Below, one piece after another: positions 33,871 to 42,800 of a stretch of 64,000 nt of DNA; positions within the stretch are counted from its first letter, which is position 1; each line of letters opens with the position of its first letter. The stretch spans positions 3,038,001-3,102,000 of the forward strand of contig NZ_CP040896.1 of the NCBI RefSeq assembly GCF_006337165.1, given 5' to 3'. The position numbers and the translations under genes were made by a program. The DNA is from Hymenobacter jejuensis. GTDB lineage: Bacteria > Bacteroidota > Bacteroidia > Cytophagales > Hymenobacteraceae. The notes under the pieces are model-generated. The model worked only from the letters and a program-made list of their open reading frames with translations, made no database searches and had not been told where the DNA came from.

Positions 33871-36072
33871 ATGTTCGCCCCCCGCAAACTTCTTCTGTTG
33901 CCGCTGCTGCTCTGGCTTAGCCTATTGTCGGCTGCCGCTCAGATCCTTACGCCCACCAAGCTCGCTACGGCGGTCAGCAACCCCACGGCGAAAGTGGGGG
34001 AAGAGCTGGACCTGATCGTTAATGCCCGCATGAACGATACGTGGCACCTCTACGCCACCGACTTCGATCCGGATCTGGGACCGGTAGTCTTCACCTTCAC
34101 TTTTGCCACAAGTCCTGCCTACGCGCTTGTGGGCGCTCCCAAATCCATCGGCGCCAAAAAGAAATTTGACAAAGTCTTCGGCGGCGACGTTACGTACTTC
34201 GAAAAAACCGGCCAGATTAAGCAGCGTATCAAAGTGCTGCAGCCAGGCGCCCTCAGCATCAAAGCCGACGTTGAATACCAAACCTGCTCCGATACCGATG
34301 GCCGTTGCGTTCCCGGCAACGAAACGCTCACCTTTGGCCCCATCGAGGTAAGTGGAAAAGCTACAGGCGCAATTCCTGCTCCGGCTTCCCCGGCTACTGG
34401 CGCTGTTCCAGCACCTGCCGCCCCCGCTGCGACAGCCGCGACAAATGTTGCTTCTGATCAATCAGCACCAGCCCCCGCTTCCGATACGATAGCTGCTGCG
34501 GCTACGGTAGTTTCCGTTGAGCAGCAGCCCACTACGCCCATCACTACCGTAGGTCCTGGCGCGCCTATTACAGCTGGGGTTGCCGCCTCGGCCAGCAACA
34601 CGAGCGGCGGCTTATGGAGTTTTGCCGTGCTGGCCTTCATCTCCGGCCTAGCAGCCCTCCTTACGCCCTGTGTCTTTCCGATGGTGCCCATGACGGTTTC
34701 GTTCTTCACCGGCGGCTCCGATACGCGGGCGCGCGGTATTCTGAAGGCGCTGGTGTATGGTCTCTCTATCATCTTGATTTACACCATAATAGGTGTTGTT
34801 GTGGCTCGGCTGCTGGGCGAAGATGGGCCAAACTTTATGGCTACGCACTGGCTGCCTAATCTGCTGTTCTTTGTGGTGTTTGTGGTATTTGGCTTGTCTT
34901 TTCTGGGCCTATTTGAAATCACGTTGCCGCACGCCTTGGTCAACAAGGCTGATGCCCAAGCCGACAAAGGCGGTTGGCTCGGCGTATTCTTTATGGCCTT
35001 CACGCTGGTGCTGGTCTCGTTTTCGTGCACGGGCCCCATCGTGGCAACAGTGCTCGGCTTGGCCGCACGCGGCGAAACCATGATGCCAATTGTAGGCATG
35101 TTCGGCTTTTCGCTGGCGTTTGCGCTGCCGTTTACTTTATTCGCCATTTTCCCATCTTGGTTGAAAGGCTTACCTCGCTCAGGCGGCTGGCTTAATACAG
35201 TAAAAGTGGTGCTAGGCTTTGTTGAACTGATGCTGGCGCTTAAGTTCCTGAGTATGGCGGACTTAGCTTACCACTGGAACCTGCTCAGCCGCGACTTGTA
35301 CATCGTTCTTTGGATCGTGCTTTCGGCGCTGCTGGGCTTTTACCTGCTGGGCAAGTTCCGCCTGTCCCACGACAGCGAGCTGACGCACCTGAGTGTGCCT
35401 CGCCTGCTGATGGCGGTGCTCTCGTTTAGCTTTATGGTCTATTTGGTGCCGGGCTTGGTAGGGGCGCCGCTGCCCTTGCTGGCGGGCTACTTGCCGCCGC
35501 AGTCAAATCACGATTTCTCTTTGGCCAACGCCAGTCCGGCCGTACCAGCCGTTAATAGCTTATGCGAAACACCGCGTTTCGCCAGCTTTCTCGAGTTGCC
35601 ACACGGCTTACAAGGGTACTTCGATCTGGAGCAGGCCAAACGTTGCGCCCGCCAGCAGAAAAAACCCATTTTCATCGATTTTACCGGCCATGCCTGCGTC
35701 AACTGCCGCAAGATGGAAGCTACGGTGTGGAGCGACCCACAAGTGCTGCAGCGCCTTCGCAATGACTATGTAGTGGTCGCCCTCTACGTAGATGACAAAG
35801 CTGAACTGCCCAAAAACGAGTGGTATACTTCCAAGCGCGACGGCCAGCAGAAAACTACATTAGGCAAGCAAAACGCTGATTTTCAAATAGATGCCTACGG
35901 TGTGAATGCACAGCCCTATTACGTGCTGCTAAACCCCGATGATGCAGGCAATAAGCCTTTGGTAACGCCTGTTGCCTATGAGCCTGATATTGAGACCTTT
36001 GTGAAATTTCTGGATGCTGGCCTGCAACAGTACCGCCAACAAACCCAACCAGTAGCTGTGCAGCAGCACTAA
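33871..36072 (+). CDS. DsbD-like thiol:disulfide interchange protein
   Basis: A 733-residue three-part protein. After the signal peptide, residues about 25-165 form a DsbD-alpha/DsbC_N-like domain (WHLYATDFDPDLGPVVFTF; CSDTDGRCVPG). A Pro/Ala/Thr-rich linker of about 75 residues follows. Residues about 245-560 have some eight membrane helices with the two channel cysteines in TPCVFPMVPMTVSFF and SFSCTGPIVATVLG. The end is a thioredoxin domain with HACVNCRKMEATVW (CxxC). It carries electrons from cytoplasmic thioredoxin to the periplasm, for disulfide isomerisation, cytochrome c maturation or peroxide defence. trxA lies 3.3 kb downstream but is a separate unit. Confidence 0.92.
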   Translation: MFAPRKLLLLPLLLWLSLLSAAAQILTPTKLATAVSNPTAKVGEELDLIVNARMNDTWHLYATDFDPDLGPVVFTFTFATSPAYALVGAPKSIGAKKKFDKVFGGDVTYFEKTGQIKQRIKVLQPGALSIKADVEYQTCSDTDGRCVPGNETLTFGPIEVSGKATGAIPAPASPATGAVPAPAAPAATAATNVASDQSAPAPASDTIAAAATVVSVEQQPTTPITTVGPGAPITAGVAASASNTSGGLWSFAVLAFISGLAALLTPCVFPMVPMTVSFFTGGSDTRARGILKALVYGLSIILIYTIIGVVVARLLGEDGPNFMATHWLPNLLFFVVFVVFGLSFLGLFEITLPHALVNKADAQADKGGWLGVFFMAFTLVLVSFSCTGPIVATVLGLAARGETMMPIVGMFGFSLAFALPFTLFAIFPSWLKGLPRSGGWLNTVKVVLGFVELMLALKFLSMADLAYHWNLLSRDLYIVLWIVLSALLGFYLLGKFRLSHDSELTHLSVPRLLMAVLSFSFMVYLVPGLVGAPLPLLAGYLPPQSNHDFSLANASPAVPAVNSLCETPRFASFLELPHGLQGYFDLEQAKRCARQQKKPIFIDFTGHACVNCRKMEATVWSDPQVLQRLRNDYVVVALYVDDKAELPKNEWYTSKRDGQQKTTLGKQNADFQIDAYGVNAQPYYVLLNPDDAGNKPLVTPVAYEPDIETFVKFLDAGLQQYRQQTQPVAVQQH

Positions 36073-36173
36073 CGAAGGGGGCGGTTAATCTCAGATCCCG
36101 AAATCAACTGCCGAAACAACGTGATACTTGGCTTAACGCAACGGTTTTGGTAGACAGTCGCCGTAAAAAAAGC

Positions 36174-36210
36174 AGAGCCCCTCGTGCAACTTTTGTTGCG
36201 CAAGGGGCTC
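36174..36210. terminator. Hairpin terminator after the DsbD-like gene
   Basis: GAGCCCCT-c-GTGCAAC pairs with GTTGCGC-a-AGGGGCTC around TTTT. A seven-A run just left makes it a good terminator for the minus strand too, so it may back up termination of the RNA unit. Confidence 0.7.
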
Positions 36211-36335
36211 TTGATCTTTTGGAAGAAGTATGTTTTACAACTGGAAAAAGCGAGCTTTGCCCGATTTTTCACAAGATTCTCACGCTAGTGAACCAGCTTT
36301 GCGGCCTGATTATACCTGATGCCGCGCCAAAAAGA

Positions 36336-36363
36336 AAGGCTGCACCCACCCAGATGCAGCCTT
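36336..36363 (-). terminator. Distal hairpin after the tRNA-like RNA
   Basis: On the minus strand a 9-bp stem AAGGCTGCA / TGCAGCCTT with loop TCTGGGTGGG, then TTTCTTTTTG-type U-rich sequence: a good intrinsic terminator. The loop sequence repeats that of the proximal hairpin. Confidence 0.7.
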
Positions 36364-36372
36364 CTGAAAAGA

Positions 36373-36394
36373 GACGCACCCACCCAGATACGTC
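36373..36394 (-). terminator. Proximal short hairpin after the tRNA-like RNA
   Basis: On the minus strand GACG / CGTC flank TATCTGGGTGGGTG, followed by TCTTTTC. The stem is short. The 14 bases GCACCCACCCAGAT (plus strand, 36376-36389) are identical to 36342-36355 in the distal hairpin. Confidence 0.5.
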
Positions 36395-36430
36395 CCGGTT
36401 TTTCCCCTCTTCGGTATTCCCAATTTTCAG

Positions 36431-36545
36431 CTGTAGAAGAAGGGTTCGAACCTCCACGAAGCAGTTAGCCGGCCGCCGGACCAGTTTATCCCAAATCTTC
36501 ACCCCCGAGAGAGGAGGGCTTGTCTGCCAATTCCAACATTCTACA
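36431..36545 (-). ncRNA. 115-nt class-II (tRNA-Leu-like) tRNA-like RNA with CUC in the anticodon position
   Basis: Read on the minus strand, a cloverleaf is visible: a perfect 7-bp acceptor TGTAGAA/TTCTACA, bases TG at 8-9, a Leu-type D-arm TTG-GAATTGGCAGA-CAA, an anticodon-like stem CCCTC/GGGGG with loop CTCTCTC (T33 present, CTC at 34-36), and a canonical T-arm GGAGG-TTCGAAC-CCTTC. What differs from a normal tRNA is a variable region of 46 nt (class-II arms are usually 10-25), closed weakly by GAAG/CTTC; discriminator G; a pyrimidine at 37; and no CCA encoded (also true of tRNA-Arg here). CTC would read the Glu codon GAG, which does not fit a Leu-like body. It could be a degenerate tRNA, a tRNA with an insertion, or a tRNA-mimic regulatory RNA. 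Confidence 0.55.
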
Positions 36546-36585
36546 AGTTGTTTATCTTTCCCCCGCCGTTCGCGTTGGATTATGA

Positions 36586-36593
36586 CAAATGTA
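36586..36593 (-). promoter_or_regulatory. TAnnTTTG promoter-like element of the tRNA-like RNA
   Basis: TACATTTG on the minus strand, 41 bases before the predicted 5' end of the tRNA-like fold. A GTTTT about 19 bases upstream is a weak -33 match. Confidence 0.5.
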
Positions 36594-36702
36594 GTAGATG
36601 ATTCTTTATTATAAAACTTTGGCAAACTTATGATTGAAAATTTACATACTTTTTAATATTCGTTCTGAATCATTGCCAAATCGATAATCAACCTGTTGCA
36701 AA

Positions 36703-37167
36703 ATGGCCCGTAATTACGAACTTGACGACACCGACCGCAAAATCTTAGCGCTCTTGATTGACGACGCGAAAATGCCCTATACCGAAATCGCCCGCAAGGT
36801 GCATGTTTCGGGGGGCACCGTGCACGTGCGCATGGCCCGAATGGAAGAGCTCGGCATTGTGCAGGGTGCTACGTTACGCATTGATTATCAGAAGCTTGGG
36901 TACGGTGTCATTGCCTTTCTAGGCATTTATCTGCTGAAAAGCTCGATGTATAACAACGTGGCCGAGCAACTGCACAAGATCCCGGAAGTCGTGAACATCA
37001 ACTACACAACCGGCAACTACAGCATCTTCGCTCGGCTGGTATGCCGCGATACCCAGCACCTGCGCGACGTTCTGCATGACCAGATTCAGCTCATCGACGG
37101 AATCGAACGCACTGAAACCCTCATTTCTCTGGAAGAAAGCCTGAACCGACCGATTCAGTTGCAATAG
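36703..37167 (+). CDS. Lrp/AsnC-family transcriptional regulator
   Basis: A 154-residue regulator with the full Lrp/AsnC layout. The N-terminal winged helix-turn-helix is LDDTDRKILALLIDDAKMPYTEIARKVHVSGGTVHVRMARMEELGIV. After the linker comes a RAM ligand-binding domain with YKL-type strands (GYGVIAFLGIYLL, VVNINYTTGNYSIFARLVCRD). Lrp-type proteins form octamers and sense amino acids. It has no amino-acid gene beside it, and no binding site is evident. The start ATG 36703 is preceded by an AT-rich leader. The tRNA-like unit is divergent from it and shares the same gap. Confidence 0.93.
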   Translation: MARNYELDDTDRKILALLIDDAKMPYTEIARKVHVSGGTVHVRMARMEELGIVQGATLRIDYQKLGYGVIAFLGIYLLKSSMYNNVAEQLHKIPEVVNINYTTGNYSIFARLVCRDTQHLRDVLHDQIQLIDGIERTETLISLEESLNRPIQLQ

Positions 37168-37213
37168 TTTCACAAAAAAGGGCTCTCAATTCTGGGAGCC
37201 CTTTTTTGTGAAA
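37168..37213. terminator. Bidirectional terminator, 18-bp stem
   Basis: TTTCACAAAAAAGGGCTC and its complement, loop of ten bases, six-base U-run both ways. It overlaps the last base of the Lrp stop codon region and serves the convergent 37270 gene. Confidence 0.88.
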
Positions 37214-37269
37214 TTGACAATTAGCAGTGTTAATCGTTGCGACTTTCTCAATCGGCAATTCCTGTGGCG

Positions 37270-37584
37270 CTATAAATCTTTTTTGGTAGTAGTTGTGGTA
37301 GTCGTAGTGGTTTTTTTGCCAGGAGTAGGTTTGGCAGGCGGACTTGTCCGCTTGACGGTAGTGGTACGCTGCGCGGTTGTGCTCGGCGCCGGCACTCCTA
37401 CTTTGGAAGTTGTCGTCGTTCGAGTCGTTTTTTTGGCTACGGCGGGCTTGGTTACCTTTTTGGTAGTAACTGCTGAGGTGCTGTGTTGCACGGCCGTTTG
37501 CTTATGCACGGCGGTAGTGTCTTGGGCCTGAGCGACTAGGCTCGCGAAAGCCAACGGAAAAAGGAGCGTGAGAACGCGGTTCAT
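37270..37584 (-). CDS. Small secreted Thr/Lys-rich protein
   Basis: A 104-residue protein starting at ATG 37584 with a clear signal peptide (MNRVLTLLFPLAFASLVAQAQ). The mature part is almost entirely Thr, Lys, Ala, Val, Pro and Ser, ending with nine Thr in a row and KKDL. It has no recognisable domain, is expected to be disordered and basic, and resembles in composition the basic secreted protein at 11768. Thr codons in the end tract are mixed (ACT, ACC, ACG absent or rare), which fits a coding tract rather than a simple microsatellite. Function unknown. Confidence 0.65.
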   Translation of the reverse strand: MNRVLTLLFPLAFASLVAQAQDTTAVHKQTAVQHSTSAVTTKKVTKPAVAKKTTRTTTTSKVGVPAPSTTAQRTTTVKRTSPPAKPTPGKKTTTTTTTTTKKDL

Positions 37585-37734
37585 AGGGAATAGGGTGGGA
37601 AAAAAGAGTGAATGAAACTGACTACTGCTTATGAAATATAGCATTTTTTTAAGTAACCGATAGGCTTTTTTGGCTGCTGTCGAGCCTGTTCCTATCTTTC
37701 GTAAGGCCCTGATTACCTTGAATTGCCTGCGCGT

Positions 37735-38697
37735 ATGAAAACCCGTCTCGTCGCATTATTTGTCTGCCTAGTTGCTCCGTGGGCCGCGGCAGCGCAGAAC
37801 ATGCCCGCCGTTTACCTCAACGACCGTGACGAGGCCACGGTGCCCGACAGCGCTACTCATTACCGACTTATCGAGCGCAAAAACGAGAGCGCGGGCACGT
37901 ACGCCATTCAGGAATATTCGTTGGCGGGGCAGTTGCTGTTGCGCGGCACTTTTTCCACCATCGAGCCTCCGGTCCGCAGTGGGCAGTTTACGTGGTATTA
38001 CGCCAACGGCGCTCGCGCCAGCCAAGTGCATTACCGCGACGACGAAGCCGATGGCGTGTATGTCGCGTGGTACGAAGATGGCAAAGTGAGCAACCGCGGC
38101 GAATACGACAACGGCCAGCGCGTGGGCCGTTGGGTATCGGTGCACCGCAATGGCCAGAAGCGCTCCGAAGGGCACTACGTAGCCGGCCGGCCGCACGGCG
38201 AATGGCGCTACTATTACAACACGGGCCAGCTCAGCGCCATTGAGCAGCTCGACAAAGGCCGGTCGATGGGCACTGTATTCTACAACGCCGACGGCACGCA
38301 CGCGGCCGCTACCGTGGAGCGCCGGCAGGTGCCGCAGTTTCCGGGTGGCGAGGCAGGGCTGTTGCAGTATCTGGCCCGCAACGCAGAATATCCGAAGGCC
38401 GCGCGCCGCAAGAACATCACGGGCAAAGTCTACGTGTCTTACACAGTGGGCGAAGATGGCCGGGTGAGCCACGTGCAGGTTGTCCGCGGCCTAGCTCCCG
38501 ACGTCGACAACGAGGCGCGTCGTGTGGTGGCAAATATGCCCGCCTTCCTGCCCGGCCGCGAATACAACGTGCCCACGGCCATGACGTTTACACTGCCCAT
38601 TTACTTTGCCCCCAACTTTACCATCTTCGGCGGCACCCGGCCACGACAAGTTCCGCCCACGGAAGCCTTGGCGGGCATTCCCGAAGAAATTTTCTAA
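37735..38697 (+). CDS. MORN-repeat protein with C-terminal TonB domain
   Basis: A 320-residue exported protein. Signal peptide (VALFVCLVAPWAAAAQ), then about four MORN-like units between residues 65 and 185 (SGQFTWYYANGARASQVHYRDDEADG, YEDGKVSNRGEYDNGQRVG, HRNGQKRSEGHYVAGRPHG). Residues about 215-300 are a TonB C-terminal domain (VPQFPGGEAGLLQYLARNAEYPKAARR then GKVYVSYTVGEDGRVSHVQVVRG). There is no N-terminal membrane anchor other than the signal peptide, so it is not a standard energy transducer. Such MORN-TonB proteins are frequent in Bacteroidota and have unknown function. Its start ATG 37735 is preferred to 37723. Confidence 0.85.
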   Translation: MKTRLVALFVCLVAPWAAAAQNMPAVYLNDRDEATVPDSATHYRLIERKNESAGTYAIQEYSLAGQLLLRGTFSTIEPPVRSGQFTWYYANGARASQVHYRDDEADGVYVAWYEDGKVSNRGEYDNGQRVGRWVSVHRNGQKRSEGHYVAGRPHGEWRYYYNTGQLSAIEQLDKGRSMGTVFYNADGTHAAATVERRQVPQFPGGEAGLLQYLARNAEYPKAARRKNITGKVYVSYTVGEDGRVSHVQVVRGLAPDVDNEARRVVANMPAFLPGREYNVPTAMTFTLPIYFAPNFTIFGGTRPRQVPPTEALAGIPEEIF

Positions 38698-38761
38698 CCC
38701 TATTCTATCGGTCAATTCGCGCTATCTGTCGATTGCTTTTGATATGGTTTTGTGCAAATGT

Positions 38762-38772
38762 TTGATAGTCAA
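38762..38772. repeat. Intergenic TTGA-nnn-TCAA motif, copy 6
   Basis: TTGATAGTCAA followed by ATGGTTATATATATA, 65 bases after the MORN-TonB gene. Confidence 0.6.
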
Positions 38773-38925
38773 ATGGTTATATATATAGCCCGATTTAGGG
38801 TTTCGGGGAGCTGGCATTAGGCTTGCCTAAGGGATATCAGCAGCGTATTATACGCTGCCTCAGCAGTAAGGCTTTGATAGCCAACCTGTTTTGTTATTCT
38901 GGCAATCCTTCCTAACCGCTTTCCC

Positions 38926-39270
38926 ATGAAAACTTCCTTGCTTTCGTTTGTTGCTGCTGTGGGCCTGTTGGCCACCACCAATTCTTTTGCTGCCACCATC
39001 ATTCCGGATCACGAGCGTGACGGCCGCCGTACCGAAGAGTATAGAAACAACGACCGCCATACGTCGACTGGTGAGCGTGCCCGCTACGAAGCTTCGCAAC
39101 GCAAGAACCAGCGCGAACAAGAACGCCGTGTGGCTCAGGAGCGCGCCCGTTATGAGGCACAACGCCGCGCCGACCAGCAACGCGCTGCCGAACGTGCCCG
39201 CTACGAGGCCCAACGCCGCCACAACGACCACGGCCGCGACCGTGACCGTGGGTATGGCTACCAACGCTAA
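38926..39270 (+). CDS. Small secreted Arg-rich repeat protein
   Basis: A 114-residue protein: signal peptide (MKTSLLSFVAAVGLLATTNSFA), then a highly charged helix built of imperfect units such as ERARYEASQRKNQ, ERARYEAQRRADQ and ERARYEAQRRHND, about 22 residues each, ending in GYGYQR. This is expected to be a single long helix with alternating Arg and Glu. No domain is recognised. It shares a basic, low-complexity, exported character with the genes at 11768 and 37270. Confidence 0.72.
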   Translation: MKTSLLSFVAAVGLLATTNSFAATIIPDHERDGRRTEEYRNNDRHTSTGERARYEASQRKNQREQERRVAQERARYEAQRRADQQRAAERARYEAQRRHNDHGRDRDRGYGYQR

Positions 39271-39290
39271 CCTCTGAGCGGGCCAAATGC

Positions 39291-39328
39291 AAAAAGCCCC
39301 GCTGCCAAATCTGGCAGCGGGGCTTTTT
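39291..39328. terminator. Bidirectional terminator, perfect 17-bp stem
   Basis: AAAAAGCCCCGCTGCCA and its complement with loop AATC, between the Arg-rich protein gene and the convergent trxA. Confidence 0.9.
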
Positions 39329-39349
39329 GTCTGACTATGCAACTGGTAA

Positions 39350-39679
39350 TTAGGCAGTAACCTGAGCGTCTAGTTTTTGGGCCAGAACGTGCTTCGGTAC
39401 GGCGCCTACTTGCTTATCTACGATTTGACCGTTCTTAAACACCAACAGTGTCGGGATGCTGCGGATGCCGAACTTAGCGGAAGTCTGAGGATTGGAGTCG
39501 ACATCGACCTTGCCCACCACAACGCGGCCTTCGTATTCGCCGGCCAGCTCTTCTACTACTGGGCCTACCATGCGGCAAGGTCCGCACCATTCGGCCCAGA
39601 AGTCTACGAGCACGGGCTGATCGGAATTGATAATTTGATCGAAGTTAGCATCGGTGATTTCGATGGCTTTGTGTCCCAT
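39350..39679 (-). CDS. trxA: Thioredoxin
   Basis: A 109-residue classic thioredoxin: [20 protein letters not shown] with the CGPC active site (Cys about 32 and 35), the cis-Pro in [13 protein letters not shown], and [13 protein letters not shown]. It reduces cytoplasmic disulfides and could pass electrons to the DsbD-like protein encoded at 33871. Length is standard. It has its own gap upstream to dnaE (132 bases), so it is probably transcribed independently. Confidence 0.97.
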   Translation of the reverse strand: MGHKAIEITDANFDQIINSDQPVLVDFWAEWCGPCRMVGPVVEELAGEYEGRVVVGKVDVDSNPQTSAKFGIRSIPTLLVFKNGQIVDKQVGAVPKHVLAQKLDAQVTA

Positions 39680-39811
39680 AACAGTAGGGGTTTTGTGAAT
39701 TACGTTAAACTGCTTCTTACGAGCAATGGGGATGCAAGGTAGCAGATTGCGTGTTCAACAAGATGCGAGCCGGAAAGTTCAACCGGCCAGAGTGGCAGAG
39801 TTTCGAAAAGT

Positions 39812-42800
39812 TTAAATCAGTTGGCAAGCGTCAATTTCCATCTCGCGCATCTTCCGGATAAATTCTTTCGGCTCGATGCGGTAGCGCCGCGAATACGTGT
39901 CCACTGTCAGGTGTTCGTGCGGCTCCGCAAACTTGATTTCCAGCTTCTTAGAGCCCGGCGCTTCTTCCACAGCCGCCATAAACCGGTCCATAAACGGCTC
40001 GGTAATAGTGCGCAGATCGAGCTGCACGCGCACACCATTCGATAGCTTTTCGGCTACGTTGAAAAGCGGCTCCATGGTAAGAACCTTAAATTCAAACTGA
40101 TCCGAATCGCGGAATCGCTGTTGGTATTTGCCCCGGATATACATGGGCGGCACCTGCTCTTTGTCGTAGTTGCGGGGGTTAATCAGGCCCGAGAACTTCG
40201 AATAATCGTCGCGGAACAAGGCTAGGTTCAGCGACGAATCGTAGTCTTCGATGTTGAACGACACAAACGGCTGCCCTGTCTTTGTCGTCTTGAATAGCAC
40301 GTTCGAGATCAGCCCGGCCACCGTGATATCGCGGTTTTTATACGTCTCAATTTTGTCGAGGCCGCAGGTGCAATACGAGTCGATTTCGAGCTTGAAGTCA
40401 TCCAGCGGATGGCCCGAAAGGTAGAAGCCCACTACTTCCTTTTCGCGGCGCAGCTTCTCGGTGGGGCTCCACGGCTCCATATCCACAACTTTGGGCAGCG
40501 GCGCGGCCACAGCTCCGAAAGCCCCAGCGCCGAATAAGCTGTGCTGCGCCGATTCTTTAGCCGCTTGGTGCTGCTGGCCCATGCGCATCGACTTCTCGAT
40601 GAGGTTCTGGTCGCCAGCAGGCGCTTCGATGAACTGCCGGCGGTGATAGCGCTCAAACGAATCGAACGCGCCAGCCTGAGCCATGCTTTCGAAGGTTTTC
40701 TTATTGACAGCCCGCAGGTTCACGCGCTTGGCGAAGTCGAAAATGTCGGAGTACGGCCCCGCGTTTTCACGCTCCCGCACGATTTCTTCCACGGCCGCTT
40801 CGCCGGCGCCTTTCACGGCGGCCATGCCAAAGCGAATCTGACCCTTGTCGTTCACGTTGAACTTCAGGATAGATTCGTTTACGTCGGGTCCTAATACCGC
40901 AACTCCTTGTTTACGAGCCTCTTCGATGAAGAACGTTACCTTCTTTATGTCGCCCATGTTGTTTGTGAGCACGGCGGCCATGTACTCGGCGGGGTAGTGG
41001 GCCTTGAGGTAGCCAGTCTGGTAGGCGACTACTGAGTAGGCGGCCGAGTGCGAGCGGTTGAAGCCATAGGCCGCAAACTTCTCCATCACGTCGAACACCT
41101 CGGAGGCTTTCTTAGCGGGAATGCTATGCAGCTTCTTGGCGCCCTCCACGAATTTCTCGCGCTCCAGGGCCATCTTTTTCATGTCCTTCTTACCCATCGC
41201 GCGGCGCAGCAGGTCGGCGCCGCCGAGCGAGTAGCCGGCCAAGATCTGGGCCGTCTGCATGATCTGCTCCTGGTACACCATGATGCCCTGGGAGTAGTTC
41301 AGGATGGGTTCCAGCAACTCGTGCGGGTACTCGACGGGCTCGCGGCCGTGCTTGCGGTTGATGAAGTTTGGGATGAACTGCATCGGACCCGGCCGGTAGA
41401 GCGCGTTCATCGCGATCAGGTCCTCGATGTTGGTCGGCTTGAGGTCCTTGAGGTACATGCGCATGCCCTCGGATTCAAACTGGAACGTGCCAATCGTGTC
41501 GCCGCGCTGGTAGAGCTGGTAGGTTTTCTCGTCGTCGATCGGAATATCGTCGATGTCGATCTTGACGCCGTGGTTCCGTTCGATCAGGTTGATGGCGTCG
41601 ACAATGATGGTCAGGGTTTTGAGGCCCAGGAAGTCCATCTTCAGCATGCCCGCCGACTCGATTACCTTGCCGTCAAACTGCGTAACAAGCAGATCCGAGT
41701 CCTTCGATGTCGAAACCGGAATGTACTTCGTAATGTCGTCGGGAGCGATGATAACGCCGGCGGCGTGAATGCCGGTGTTGCGCACCGAACCTTCGAGACG
41801 CTCGGCCAAGCGCAGGATTTGTCCGCGCAGGTTGTCGGGCGCCTCGTCGCGGCGAATCATGTCGAGCTCCTGGTTTTCGGCAAAGGCCTTGGCCAGCGTC
41901 GTGCCTACTTGCTCGGGCACCATCTTGGCCAGATCGTTGGTCTGGGGCAGCGGCAGCTCCATGGCCCGCGCCACGTCCTTAATCGACGACTTGGCCGCCA
42001 TCGTACCGAACGTAATGATCTGGGCGACCTGCGTTTTGCCGTATTTACCTACTACATAGTCGATTACCTTTTGGCGGTTCACGTCGTCAAAGTCGATATC
42101 TATATCGGGCATCGACACACGTTCCGGATTCAGAAAGCGCTCGAACAACAGCGAATACTTGATCGGGTCGATATTCGTGATGCCGATGCAGTAGGCCACC
42201 GCCGAGCCCGCCGCCGAACCCCGGCCCGGCCCTACAGCCACGCCGATGTTACGGCCGTGGTTGATAAAGTCCTGAGTAATAAGAAAATAGCCTGCAAAGC
42301 CCATCGTCTCGATCACGCGCAACTCGTAGTCGAGGCGCTCTTCGATTTCGGGCGTGCGCTCTGAATACCGGGGCCGCGGACCTTCGAAAGCGCCCTTGTA
42401 GGTAAGAAAGCGCAGGAAGGCGTCGGCGGTAGGGTGCTCGGGCGGCAGCGGAAAGTTGGGCAGCAAAATATCGCGCTGCAGCTTGGGCGGCGTGATTTTG
42501 TCGACGATGTGGTTGGTATTGTCAATCGCCTCGGGCACGTCGGCAAAGAGATGGATCATCTCCGCCTGGCTCTTGAAATAAAACTGGTCGTTGGGGAAAC
42601 CGAAGCGGGAGCGGGGCTTGGGCATCTGCTGCTGCTCGTCGATGCGCATGAGCTGGCGCCGCATGATCTCGTCCTTGTTGCCGAGGTGGCGCAGCTTGTC
42701 GAGGTGGTCGTAGTGCACCTCGTTGTTGGCCGACACCAAGCGGAAATACTGGGTCTGAAAGTCGCCCACCGGAATGCTGTGCTCCTCGCCCGTATTTACG

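Larger units (their letters stand above)
36073..36702. other. 630-base protein-free region holding a small RNA unit
   Basis: It contains the terminator of the DsbD-like gene (36174-36210), two tandem hairpins (36336-36363, 36373-36394), a 115-nt tRNA-like element on the minus strand (36431-36545) and its putative promoter (36586-36593). The two overlapping open frames here (36147-36614 plus, 36269-36625 minus) have no protein-like pattern and cover the RNA; I reject them. Confidence 0.65.

Noticed and set aside
36147..36625. Overlapping open frames of 154 (plus) and 118 (minus) codons in the gap before the Lrp gene
   Set aside because: They cover the tRNA-like element and both hairpins, have no protein-like composition, and contradict each other; the RNA reading explains the sequence better.
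41048..42364. 438-codon open frame on the plus strand opposite dnaE
   Set aside because: It is the shadow of a GC-rich conserved gene and has the His/Val/Gly-rich look of antisense translation.
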